Below are positions 55,046-64,000 of a stretch of 64,000 nt of DNA, piece after piece. Where the stretch lies: assembly GCF_019175385.1 (NCBI RefSeq), contig NC_083345.1, positions 15,338,027 to 15,402,026 on the forward strand. Direction: 5' to 3'. The notes below the pieces were generated by a model. It was not told where the DNA came from and ran no database searches. It saw nothing but the letters and a program-made list of their open reading frames with translations. Source of the stretch: Lycium barbarum (taxonomy: Eukaryota; Streptophyta; Magnoliopsida; Solanales; Solanaceae). Each line of letters begins with the position of its first letter. Within the stretch, counting starts at the first letter, position 1. Made by a program: the position numbers and the translations under genes.

Positions 55046-56295
55046 TTAATATATATATATAGAATCAAAACTCATCCCCGAATCGTCGTCGCTTGGATCT
55101 TGTGAATCTTGAAATGCACTGTTCTGAAAATTGACCATATCTCCTTCATCTGAACTATGGACTGGTGATATCCCTGGACTTGGAGATAATGCTGGACTAG
55201 GATTTTTGACCATATGTTTATCTTGTCCTTCTTTTGTCTGGAAATATCTTTCCAACGTCTCTTTAACTACACTTTCTATTTTTTCATTCTTTTTCTTTTT
55301 AGCAAGTGTGCTTTTCTTTGTTGAAGTAGCTCCTTGCGTAAGTGTCTTCGTCTTGTCTGGAGAGATGAACATCCCTCATCTTTACTTTTTGGCAAAGTGA
55401 CAGCCATCAACGGATTTGATAAGTCTTTACCGGCTACCGTTTGAATCGGACTAGCTGTATCTTTATCCGATACAGTGGATCTAACTGCATTCATTGGGGA
55501 ATGCACACCCGTCTCATCCATTTTGTCTGAGATGGAGAACTTTGTGATTGTGCTAACTCGAACTTGACTGCTTGTAGTCTATGTTCTAACATCCCTACTT
55601 GTTCCAAGAGTTTCATTTTTTCTTGTACTAGTGTCTCTTTCTGCTAGTTTAATCTCTTGAATGCTTCAGTCATAGCAGAACAACGATCACAAAAAACTAC
55701 CTTGTTTGTGTCTTTTTGTATGTTATACTGAGGGATTTTGTCTGGATTTTGTTTGAGGGCTGGAGAAATGTAGTAATTTGGACCAAACATTCCTCTAGCA
55801 TAATCTAATGCCTCAGTAAAATAATTAAATCCTTTAAAAAGAGGTTTTCTTATGTCTTTAATAGAGTCTAAGACTTCGATCCAAGTTTGAAAAAACGCCA
55901 TTAGTTCTACCATGGACTAAAACATAAAATTTAAATTTCTTGTTTAAGTTTTTGTCTGTAAAATACTGACAAAGTGCATTTAAGGTGGTTATAAAATGTT
56001 TAGAATCTTTTCTATTATGTGATATCCACAAATTGTCTACTAAACATGTCTGTTGTTTGTCTATTATATATTCCAGTAATACTTTAAAAGTCCAATTGGA
56101 TGGCGGAAAGAATACTAAATTATTGGCTCCAAAATGTATTCTTTCTAAGGCGTTTCTTTCTAATGAAGATGTAGGTCTAAAATGAAAGTTACCTAACACC
56201 TTTTGTCTGTAAGTGTCTTGGGTTGAGGCTATGCCTTTTCCTTTGTCTGCTGTCTGAGAACTTGAGGGTCTCATACTGTTCAAATAGGAAACCAT
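55046..56295 (-). pseudogene. Endogenous pararetrovirus copy 2: viroplasmin/transactivator
   Basis: Full-length inclusion-body protein in pieces. ATG at 56295 opens MVSYLNSMRPSSS. The viroplasmin fold continues (FKFYVLVHGRTNGVF, then after a frameshift FKGFNYFTEALDYARGM, YYISPAL). A coiled-coil segment, MDETGVHSPMNAVR, a Lys-rich nuclear-signal-like tract and an acidic tail ending MSFDS follow. At least three frameshifts (near 55900, 55640 and 55330) disable it. The viral sequence ends at about 55063, directly against a short (TA) run. In a caulimovirid the protein would form the virion factory and allow reinitiation on polycistronic RNA. Confidence 0.85.
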
Positions 56296-57195
56296 ATTAT
56301 TAGTTAGTAGTAATCTTTAATCTACTTAATTGGTCTGCTATATTATTATCTTTTCCTTTTATATGTTCAAACTTTAGGTTATAAATTGAAATGGTATCTA
56401 TTAAATTTAGCCATCTCCGTCTACTACTATTTTTATCATTTATCTTTTGATAGAATTTAAATATAACTTCACAGTCTGTTCTAACTAATATTTCTGGTTT
56501 GTTTAAGAGCCCGTTTGGATTGGCTTATAAGTTGCTTATAAGATGTTTTCAGTTTTTTTGAGTGTTTGGCTGGCCAGCTTAAAGTCATTTTGTGCTTAAA
56601 ATAAGCTCAAAAAAATAATTGGGCTCATTTGACTTAGCTTATCTAAAGCAGCTTATAAGCTGAAAACAGCTTATAAGCCAAAAAAAATAAGTTAGACTAC
56701 CCCAACTTATTTTTTTTAGCTTATAAGCTGCAAACAGCTTATAGGCATAAGCCCATCCAAACAGGCTCTAAGATACATAGCTTAAAACTATTTAATCCAT
56801 ATATTACAGCTAAAATTTCTGCATCTATACTACTCATATTTCCTTTTTCTATGTACTTACCACTTTGATAAGCACATATTTTTCCTCACTTTTATTACTA
56901 TATTTATTTGGTCTTTCTTTTAATACTGCTCCCCATCCTTCGAAACTACCATCTGTTTCTATAATTAAATAGTCTGTTTCTAGTGTCATATTTAAGTCAA
57001 GAATATTTTAATTTTTTCTTTAATTTTTTGTACTAATTTAATGTCTTCAGTATTAAAATGTTTTTGACCATTAGATCCCGTCTTTGAATACAATGGGCCT
57101 GCTATTTTTCCTAAGTCTTTTATAAAACTTCTAGCATAATTTATTATTCCTAAGAATTTTTGTAATTCTTTAACATTGTCTAGCTTGTCTGGCAT
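56296..57195 (-). pseudogene. Endogenous pararetrovirus copy 2: RT connection and RNase H domain, with MITE
   Basis: Begins with KELQKFLGIINYARSFIKDL (end of RT thumb/connection). The RNase H follows with [13 protein letters not shown], the RTDCEV segment and RRRWLN, and the C-terminal VEHIKGKD-type tail reaching the viroplasmin start. The frame is interrupted by stops and by a 262-bp Tourist-type MITE at 56507-56768. The homologous tail in copy 1 (2-239) shows the uninterrupted order. Confidence 0.82.
56507..56768. mobile_element. Tourist-type (PIF/Harbinger-like) MITE in viral RNase H, TSD TAA
   Basis: Ends GAGCCCGTTTGGATTGGC and (reverse complement) GAGCCTGTTTGGATGGGC, flanked by TAA at 56504-56506 and 56769-56771. 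The body is filled with GCTTATAAGCTG palindromes. Copy 1 shows the empty site in the same coding context at about 36-50. Confidence 0.85.
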
Positions 57196-57828
57196 TTCTA
57201 AAGCCTTTTTAGCTATAGTTGTAACTTTATTTTACCCTCTCCTAGTACTACTCCTAAAAAATTTATATAATTTTTAGATAATTCCATCTTTTTCTTACTA
57301 ATTATTATTCCATTTCTACAAATTGTCTAAATACCGTTTGTAGGTGTCCTAGGTGTTCTTTAATATCTTTACTAAATACTAATATGTTGTCTACGTATAA
57401 TAATACAAACCTTTTGTATTCTCCAAATATACTATCCATTTTTTTTTTTGAAAAAATGGTGGAGCTGTCTTTAGTCCAAATGACATTACTAACCATTCGA
57501 AATGTCCTTCAAGACAGGTAAATGCAATCCATTCTATACTTTCTTCGTGCATTCGTACCTGCCAGTATCCTGATTTACAATCAAATTTACTAAATATTTG
57601 CTTGCCTTGTATTCTATTTATTAATTCTGTCTTAGCTGGTAATTTATATCCATCAGTCCTAGCGTTATCATTAAGTCTTTTATAATTTTTTACCATTCTG
57701 GCTTTTCCCCTTACTATTTCACTATGATTTCTTACCATAAATGCTGCAGATCTATGTTTAGAAGTGGATCTCCTTATTACTCCTAGATTTAGTAATTTTT
57801 CTATTTGTATCTTAAAGTCTTCCACGTC
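57196..57828 (-). pseudogene. Endogenous pararetrovirus copy 2: reverse transcriptase
   Basis: Contains the fingers/palm order KNYKRLNDNARTDGYKLP, FSKFDCKSGYWQVRMH, IAFTCLEGHFEWLVMSFGLK and, after a frameshift at the T-run 57438-57448, FVLLYVDNILVFSKDIKEHL. The catalytic YVDD of caulimovirid RT is YVDN here, a change expected to abolish polymerase activity. The piece is continuous with the RT connection/RNase H downstream. A stop near 57225 adds damage. Confidence 0.88.
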
Positions 57829-58866
57829 TTAGTTAGTTGCTTCTATAGAGCCTGTTTTAATTATATATTCCGGATTTATGATATCTAATTTACATACAAT
57901 TTTATTATTCTTCCAATGTTTTAAAGGTTTTTCTCCAATAATTTCTATCTCATCTAGTATTTTTATTATATTATCTAGATCCTTTTGATTTTTTATTACT
58001 CCTATCCTTTCTATCCCTGTTTTAAAATTAGATAATTCTGTTTCTATATCTATTAAAGTATAATCTTTTTCTATTAGATTTTCGTCTTCTAATATTGCTT
58101 CTTCTAGAATTAAATTCTTTGTTTCCGTCTTGCTTTTACAGCATGTATTGTTTTCTTGACAGTCTTTACAACAACTATCTTTTTTCTTTTGTAGGTTTAT
58201 TTGGTCTATGGTAGGGATCTTCTTATGTCGGATTCTAGTTTCGTTCTTAAGAGCTTGCACTGGTGTATAAGTAATATTTTTTAAGAAAATTACTCCATCT
58301 CTTGTAATCATACAACTACCATTATTATGTAACATAAAGTCTAAACCTATGACAAAATCTACATTTATATTAAGGTCTCTTACCCATATCTTATCCATTT
58401 TATAGCTGAGTTTATAAAATTCTGAACATGTATTTATAAAGCTAATGTATGCTTTATGAACATAATGTCTATATATGTTATGAGTTCCATCCATTTGCAT
58501 GGCTGCAACTGGTTTTTCTAGGATTTTTATTAAATTTGGTGGAACTATCCTTTCATTTATTATACACTTTGTGCATCCTGAATCTACTAATGCTAATGTC
58601 TCTATTTCATAATCATCTATTTTAATTCTTGCAAGTATCTTTATTGTTCCTAATTTTTTGTCTTCATTACATACTAGTGCTTCATGATCCTCTACATTCA
58701 TTAGTTCTGCTTGAGAATCTTCTGATATTGTTTTTAATGGTCTCGTTATTGGCTGTATATTAGATAGACTTATTTCTACATTTTCGCTATCTTCATCTTT
58801 TTGTTTTCCTTTTTCTAATTTATATAGTCTAGTTTCTAATTCATTTATTCTTGTTTCTAATGTCAT
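57829..58866 (-). pseudogene. Endogenous pararetrovirus copy 2: aspartic protease region
   Basis: An open stretch of 345 codons. It starts with a coiled coil (LETRINELETRLYKLEKG) and contains TLALVDSGCTKCIINERIVP, a retropepsin-type DSG active site at residues 95-97, and VIGLDFMLHNNG. A C-rich segment (KDCQENNTCCK) and an acidic tail precede the RT. This is the longest undamaged viral frame in the window, but it is part of a polyprotein whose neighbours are broken. Confidence 0.85.
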
Positions 58867-59241
58867 TATTCTTAGGTTGATAGTGGGGTCTTCTATCTTC
58901 TTATGTTTTTCTCTTTATTTATTTTTGTTTCAAATTCTTTTTCTGTACACACTATACATCCTTCTATATAACAATTTTTACATTTAGCTCCTTTTTCTCT
59001 ACTAGGGTACCATTTACAAAAGAAACATGCATTACTATCTAATTTTTTATTTCTTTCGAACTCATGATTACAGTTTTCAGATATATTGGCTAGGTTATCT
59101 ACTTGGATTGACTCTAAATCTAATTTTTCTAATCCTATTTCATTAATTAATTCCTCTGCTTCTGAGTATGATGAGTCTGTTTTAATTTTTTCTTCAGTAT
59201 CTACACTTACTATGGAATATATATTTTGTGTCTGACATGTA
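58867..59241 (-). pseudogene. Endogenous pararetrovirus copy 2: second Cys-rich motif region
   Basis: Between coat protein and protease the minus strand encodes a six-Cys cluster (CFFCKW ... CKNCYIEGCIVC, about 59027-58947) with spacing C-x2-C-x11-C-x2-C-x4-C-x2-C. That spacing matches the second Cys-rich region described for badnaviruses. It is preceded by an acidic stretch. It lies in a different frame from the coat-protein zinc-knuckle fragment upstream, so a frameshift separates them. Confidence 0.65.
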
Positions 59242-60058
59242 TTAATCTACATTTATTAAAGTTTCCTGAGAATCTTCAATCAGCTGTGAATTTCTTGTCT
59301 TATTATTTATTCTTTTCGGACATGTATTTGCTAAGTGTTCTACACTACCACAAGTAAAACATTCCAGTCTATTTTTATAATTTCTTTCGGTTCTATATTT
59401 CCTTAGATGTCTATTTCTATCTAAATAAGGGTTTCTGGTTGCTGACTTTCTAAGCTTCTGTCTTCTTTTTATTATATTGAGGATAATTTCTATTATATTG
59501 AGTTCTATACTATTTATGCTTTTTCTTTTTATAATTGTCTTTATCATAGCTTTGAGTAGTGTAAACCACATTTTTACAAAAAATCATTTCATTTTGTTTT
59601 AATTGTTTTTGTATTTGTATATCTGTATGTTGTATTCTGTGTCCTATTGACCATTTTAAATTAGGATTTTGTACTACTCCATCTCTATTATTCCATCTGT
59701 CTTCTATTTCTCTTCCTAAGACTCCTGGTAATTTATTAAATAATTTTTTACCTAACTCTTGGTCAAAAGCATTTCCGCTAATAGTACAATAGTAAAAATA
59801 ATCATTCAATTTTTTTTTAATATGAAACCAACTACTTATACTTAATTGTTCTAATTTTATTACTGCATTTCTTTGTAATACTAGTAATCCACTATTTGGG
59901 TCTTCTCCTGTAATTAAAGTATGCATTTTGTTAGTAAAGTTATATAGGTTTGCTCCCATAGATACTAAGTGTTGAAATTCCATTGGGAAATTCTCTTTGT
60001 ATGTTTCCCATAAAGCCTTTGTTGATTCTCCTAGGAATGTCTCTAGGTATTTATACAT
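59242..60058 (-). pseudogene. Endogenous pararetrovirus copy 2: coat protein with CCHC zinc knuckle
   Basis: The core shows MGANLYNFTNKMHTL, RNAVIKLEQLSISSW, DYFYYCTISGNAFDQELGKK and LFNKLPGVLGREIEDRW, the conserved caulimovirid capsid pattern. A Lys/Tyr-rich basic segment follows, then, in a shifted frame, LECFTCGSVEHLANTCPKR with an intact C-x2-C-x4-H-x4-C knuckle (about 59325-59370). A frame change near 59540 and a stop at 59242 break it. Confidence 0.88.
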
Positions 60059-60558
60059 TGTCTCTGAATCTGTGTCATTATAAGTTTTTATGCAGTCTGC
60101 TACTACTATTCCTTTCCAAAGGTCTATTACTGAATTCCATCTCTGTGAATCATGAGTCGCTATGTTTAGTATTTTACCTATTATTACCTCCTTCCCGGAG
60201 AATAATAGGTTCCTCTATAGACATTTTTTTTCCTGATGGTTTTATATTTTCTATGGGTTCTCCTGCTGTTCTAAAAACTCTTCTTTTAGGTACATTTCCT
60301 GTACTGGTGTCTACCGTGTATTGTTCAGGAGTTGTTCTTTAGAATGGACTAGAACTAGATGCACTAGATTCAATTAACTCTTTTTGGCTTATTATTGATT
60401 CTAATTCTAGTTCTTCATCACTGTCTTCTATGTCTTTTAATATTTTATCAAATTCTTCTGATTTCTTCTGGGACATACTTTCCACTCTATATCCCCAATT
60501 ATCAGTTCTAAATTCACACATTTTGAAATGACTTATTACTTCTTCTAATACTAGATTT
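60059..60558 (-). pseudogene. Endogenous pararetrovirus copy 2: acidic linker before coat protein
   Basis: Frame fragments include DNWGYRVESM and an acidic/Ser-rich run (LKDIEDSDEELELESI, SSASSSSPF). Acidic N-termini ahead of the capsid core are usual in caulimovirids. Stops interrupt it near 60340. Confidence 0.6.
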
Positions 60559-61070
60559 CCTAATTTACATCTTTACATTTAAAATTTTTGTTTTTGTCTT
60601 TCTTATGGATTTCTTTTGCTTTTTCTATGGCTATATCTACTTCAAAATCTTCTTTTATTAGTTCTATATTCATGAAATTTGACTCAGTAGTTTCATTTTC
60701 TTCTAAAGTACTCTCTTCTTCTATGTCTCTATGTGGTGTGTAATTGTAATTGGTAAATCTTATTGATGTCTCTCCTCTAGAATTAGTGTACATTATGTGA
60801 GACTCTGGCTGCAGAATCTTTTTCTTATTAAAGTCCTCTAAATTCCATTCTAATCCTGAATATTCTTCAGCATTTATTTTTATGGGTTTTATTAATTTTA
60901 TTCCTCTATTTCCCATTAACTCTACTACATCTTCCACCTTTATTTTAAATTTTGTATTACTATTGTTGGCCATTTTTCCTAGAAATCCAACACACATTAA
61001 TAAATTATTTCCATCACACATTTCTTCGTATCCTTTGGTCTGTATTCCTATTTTTATATGTTTTCCAAAT
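60559..61070 (-). pseudogene. Endogenous pararetrovirus copy 2: movement protein, C-terminal part
   Basis: Continues the movement protein across the solo LTR: the minus strand reads from the duplicated target into KGYEEMCDGNNLLMCVGFLG, then a Lys/Glu-rich region with YTPHRDIEEEST and FMNIELIKEDFEVDIAIEKA. The frame ends after KCKDV because of a shift relative to copy 1. Confidence 0.75.
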
Positions 61071-63693
61071 TGTAACGACCCGTTTGGTCACTTAGCACCT
61101 GTGAACTCGTTTTCGCTAAAATACCCTTTTCGTAGTTAAAGGGTATTCTTGACTTGCGGGGATTGGTGGCACGGTGATTTAATTGGCGGGTACTTTTTGA
61201 AATATCTTTTTATTTAATATGTGTGAATAGTTTATTTATAGGAATATGAGTTTCACACATATAAGGTCTAAGCTGGTAATTAAAGTATTTGGCGGAAGGA
61301 CTATATTTTCTACAGGTGGTTAAGTGAATAAGTAAATTGTAGAAATTAATGGGAATATTATTTGCACATATATATAAGGCATGAGGTGAGAGTATTTATT
61401 TTATTTTATTTTATTTGGCTAATATGCTAATGGATTGGTGGACTAAAGTGCAATTGTTTGGTTATTAAATAAATGGTAAAAGAAGTGGGTCAAGCCCACC
61501 ATTCCTTCTCTTTACGTCATGGGTATGTATTGGGAATAACTGAACTTTTCTTTTCTTTATACCTAGTAGGCTAATCAAAAAGAAAAAAAACCTACGTATA
61601 TTCAGTTAGGCTAAGGGAGGAAAGCACTTGGGGAAAGAGGCAACCGGAAGTTATTTCCGTGGAAAGAAGTTGAGGCAAAATTAGGTATGCTCATTTATAT
61701 TTTGGTCCGCTAATGATTGGGTTATCATACGGTAATGATTGGAAAAGTTGGTGGGTTGAAGATGAAGTAATGATTATATATGATAATTTGGTAGAGGAAT
61801 GAGATTAAATCTCACTGAGAACATCTTACGGTATGGCACAGTTCATGTGAAATTTACAATTTATTGAATGGGGTAGCATAATGATTACTTGATGATTAGG
61901 ACGAATGATAAATTAATGATTAACAAATCAACTCTGGACAATATTGATAGAGTTAATGTTGGGGGCTATGTTCTGTACGTTGTTTCATTACATGGATGTA
62001 AGTCACTGTTCCGTATTTGGCTTATGGTTATCGAAATTGTTTTCTTTTTTTGCTTGTTGTGTTTCCACTTCAATTTGTGTATAGAATGGATTTATGTGAT
62101 TATACTTAGATGTATTGGGTCATATGTACGACTTTAAATTCATTGTATTGGAAATGTGGGAAGCTAGATTTTAATCCTAAGTTAAGATTTCGAGGTAATT
62201 GAAAGTTTTGGGCCCTAGTCTTAAGAAATGGAAATTTATGATTTGAGAGTCCATTGTGGATTGAGTTGACTAATTTTCTGAATATAGAACCCTTAGGTTA
62301 TGGGAAAAATGATTTTTAAAGAAAATTCCAGTTTTTCCCTTCTGGGCTCGAGGTCACTTTTCGGGGTGCGTTTTTGGGTTTCGAATATAAGTATAGCAAT
62401 ATGGGTGTCCTTAGATTCGTATTCTAATGTAAATCGCGTATTTGATAGATTTCAATCACTCAGAGGCTCTACGCAAAGGAAAGGCATTGGTTTGATCGTT
62501 CGTGGCACCCGCTCGGCATTGAGATAGGTTACGGTCTACTTTAGTTAGACTCTGATTAGAGAATTGTATGTAGTTGTAGAAAGTGACGGGGATAGCATAT
62601 AGGCCTTCGGGCATGAAGTGGAGGTGGATTCCAATTAGTTTGGCTCTGTCAGCTGTTATGTGGGATTGTCGCCATATGTGTTATTTCTGTGATTATCACC
62701 TGTTTGTACCTCTGTCATATACTAGCTCCCTGATCATACGAAAAGGAATGATAACATTAATATGACTTGTATTTGTTGATTGTACACTGGTGATATTGTT
62801 GAGACTGATACCATGCATGACATGCTTTCCATATTATTCTTGTGATGATGGTGAGCTAAGTGATTGAGAGACTCCGAGGTTTTTGCCGGAGATTGAGAGT
62901 GACAGAGAGACTCCGAGGTCCTTGCCGGAGATTGAGAGTGATTGAAAGCCTCCGAGGTTTCTGCCGAAGAGCATGAGTGGTACATGGATTTCGCGGGTCC
63001 CCCATGGGTCATGGCTTTGAGGCACTGCCCTTAGCATATGTGTATGAGAGTGGAGTGAGAAAGGTGACTATTGCATTGCATTGCATTCATCCACTCATAT
63101 ATTTGACTGATCATTTGGTGAATTATATCTGTCTTGGTTGATTTCATGATTCCTTTACGCTTTACTTGTATATGATACGTGACCATACCTATTTGCTCTA
63201 TGTGCTACTTGTTGGTTTCAACTTCTTCATGCGTTATCTAATCATTGTCGGCCTATGATGCTTACCGGTACAAGTGTTGTACTGATACTACTCTTGCTGC
63301 ACTTTTGTTGAGTGCAGAGTACGATCCAGGTTCCAGTTCTACACCCCGTGGCTAATACGCGAGGGTGACATCTTTCAGTCATTCAGTGTGAGCTACTTGG
63401 TCATCCGTGGCCCCTGAAGGACCTCCTCTATTTATTACTGTTGTTGTATTCGACAGATAATATGTAGCCTTCGGGTATTTTCAGACTTCTATTCTGTACT
63501 ATGTTAGCGCTCTTGTACCCTTTGACCAGATTTTGGGAGTTGTCGTGACATTTCTAGTTATGATAAGTATTTAAGACTTGATAATTTATTCTTATTTAAT
63601 TTTCCGCTTATTTAACTTGTTATTAGTAATGTGGTTCGCCTACTCGGAGGGACAGTGTAGGTGCCACCGCGACTCGCGAATTAGGTCGTGACA
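61071..63693 (+). mobile_element. 2.6-kb solo-LTR-like element in viral movement gene, TSD CAAAT
   Basis: Starts TGTAACGACCCGTTTGG and ends TTAGGTCGTGACA, with CAAAT at 61066-61070 and 63694-63698. No retroelement proteins or second LTR. It contains a splice-donor-like AAATTAG/GTATGC near 61684, TCCGAGGTTTTTGCCGGAGA-type tandem words (62874-62967, three units), and GAGTACGATCCAGGTTCCAG. It shares its GTCGTGACA end and layout with the LTR at 24810 but is clearly diverged from it. Confidence 0.83.
62868..62970 (+). repeat. Three tandem repeats of a 36-45 bp unit inside the solo LTR
   Basis: Units carry GAGACTCCGAGGTTTTTGCC, GAGACTCCGAGGTCCTTGCC and AAGCCTCCGAGGTTTCTGCC, each followed by GAGATTGAGAGTGA or a variant. 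Confidence 0.8.
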
Positions 63694-64000
63694 CAAATTC
63701 TGCTAAATTCATTATGGAGTATGGGCTAATATAAAAAAAAATCTCCATTATTTGTCATATCTACTTCTGTTATTCCTATTATTGACTTCTTCATATCTGA
63801 CCATCTATCATCGTAAATTACTATTAGGACTTTAGTTCCAAGATTCTTCCTTGTTAATCCTTTTAATCCTATTACAATTAATCCCATATGCATTAAACTT
63901 CTTCCAGTATTTTTTATTTGTCTTACAGCGTCTGGGTTTATTAAATTTATAGTTGTAACTTTAGTTTCTATGGCTGATAACTGTTCTTCTCTATAATGTC
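63694..64000 (-). pseudogene. Endogenous pararetrovirus copy 2: movement protein, N-terminal part
   Basis: The minus strand from the window edge encodes AIETKVTTINLINPDAVRQI and RSLMHMGLIVIGLKGLTRKN, followed by VLIVIYDDRW, the 30K-superfamily movement-protein core. An in-frame stop lies at about 63730, before the LTR insertion. Further upstream viral sequence lies outside the window. Confidence 0.8.

Overview
This is a repeat-rich nuclear window from a flowering plant, most likely Solanaceae and possibly Nicotiana-like. That reading rests on two spliced LOX5-type 9-lipoxygenase genes, a decayed nuclear psaD copy, endogenous pararetrovirus resembling the tobacco vein clearing virus (solendovirus) lineage, and Solanaceae-type SINEs, MITEs and long solo LTRs. 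One assembly gap of 132 N lies at 40727-40858. No bacterial features are present.

Layout. 1-10.3 kb: a scrambled endogenous pararetrovirus (copy 1), with pieces of RNase H, viroplasmin, small ORFs, movement/coat and protease on both strands, split by a 4.5-kb solo-LTR-like element (5381-9906, TSD CTATG). 10.4-17 kb: two MULE-like elements with 9-bp target duplications flank a broken psaD gene (12981-13757). 17.8-34.2 kb: two tandem minus-strand lipoxygenase genes, both open over nine exons. The upstream copy (29511-34180, 886 aa) looks canonical. The downstream copy (17844-22637, 865 aa) lost two segments and the TATA box at the equivalent position. A 1.1-kb hAT element and a 3.1-kb solo LTR lie between them. 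34.2-55 kb: no convincing host gene; Stowaway, CACTA, MULE, hAT and Helitron-like elements, a plastid 16S rDNA fragment, and a retroelement fragment carrying ten tandem hairpin repeats. 55.06-64 kb: a second pararetrovirus copy in minus orientation and in near-canonical order (movement, coat, protease, RT, RNase H, viroplasmin), broken by a solo LTR (61071-63693, TSD CAAAT), a Tourist-type MITE, stops and frameshifts.

The only apparently functional genes are the two lipoxygenases, expected to oxygenate linoleic/linolenic acid at C-9. The rest records nested insertion, much of it datable by order: pararetrovirus first, LTR elements and MITEs into it later. The most unusual signals are the covarying hairpin array (46967-47299), the scrambled virus locus, the pair of adjacent motif-rich hAT elements (48505-50118), and the divergence of the two LOX5 copies. 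Taxonomic and family names are inferred from sequence features alone; no database search was possible.
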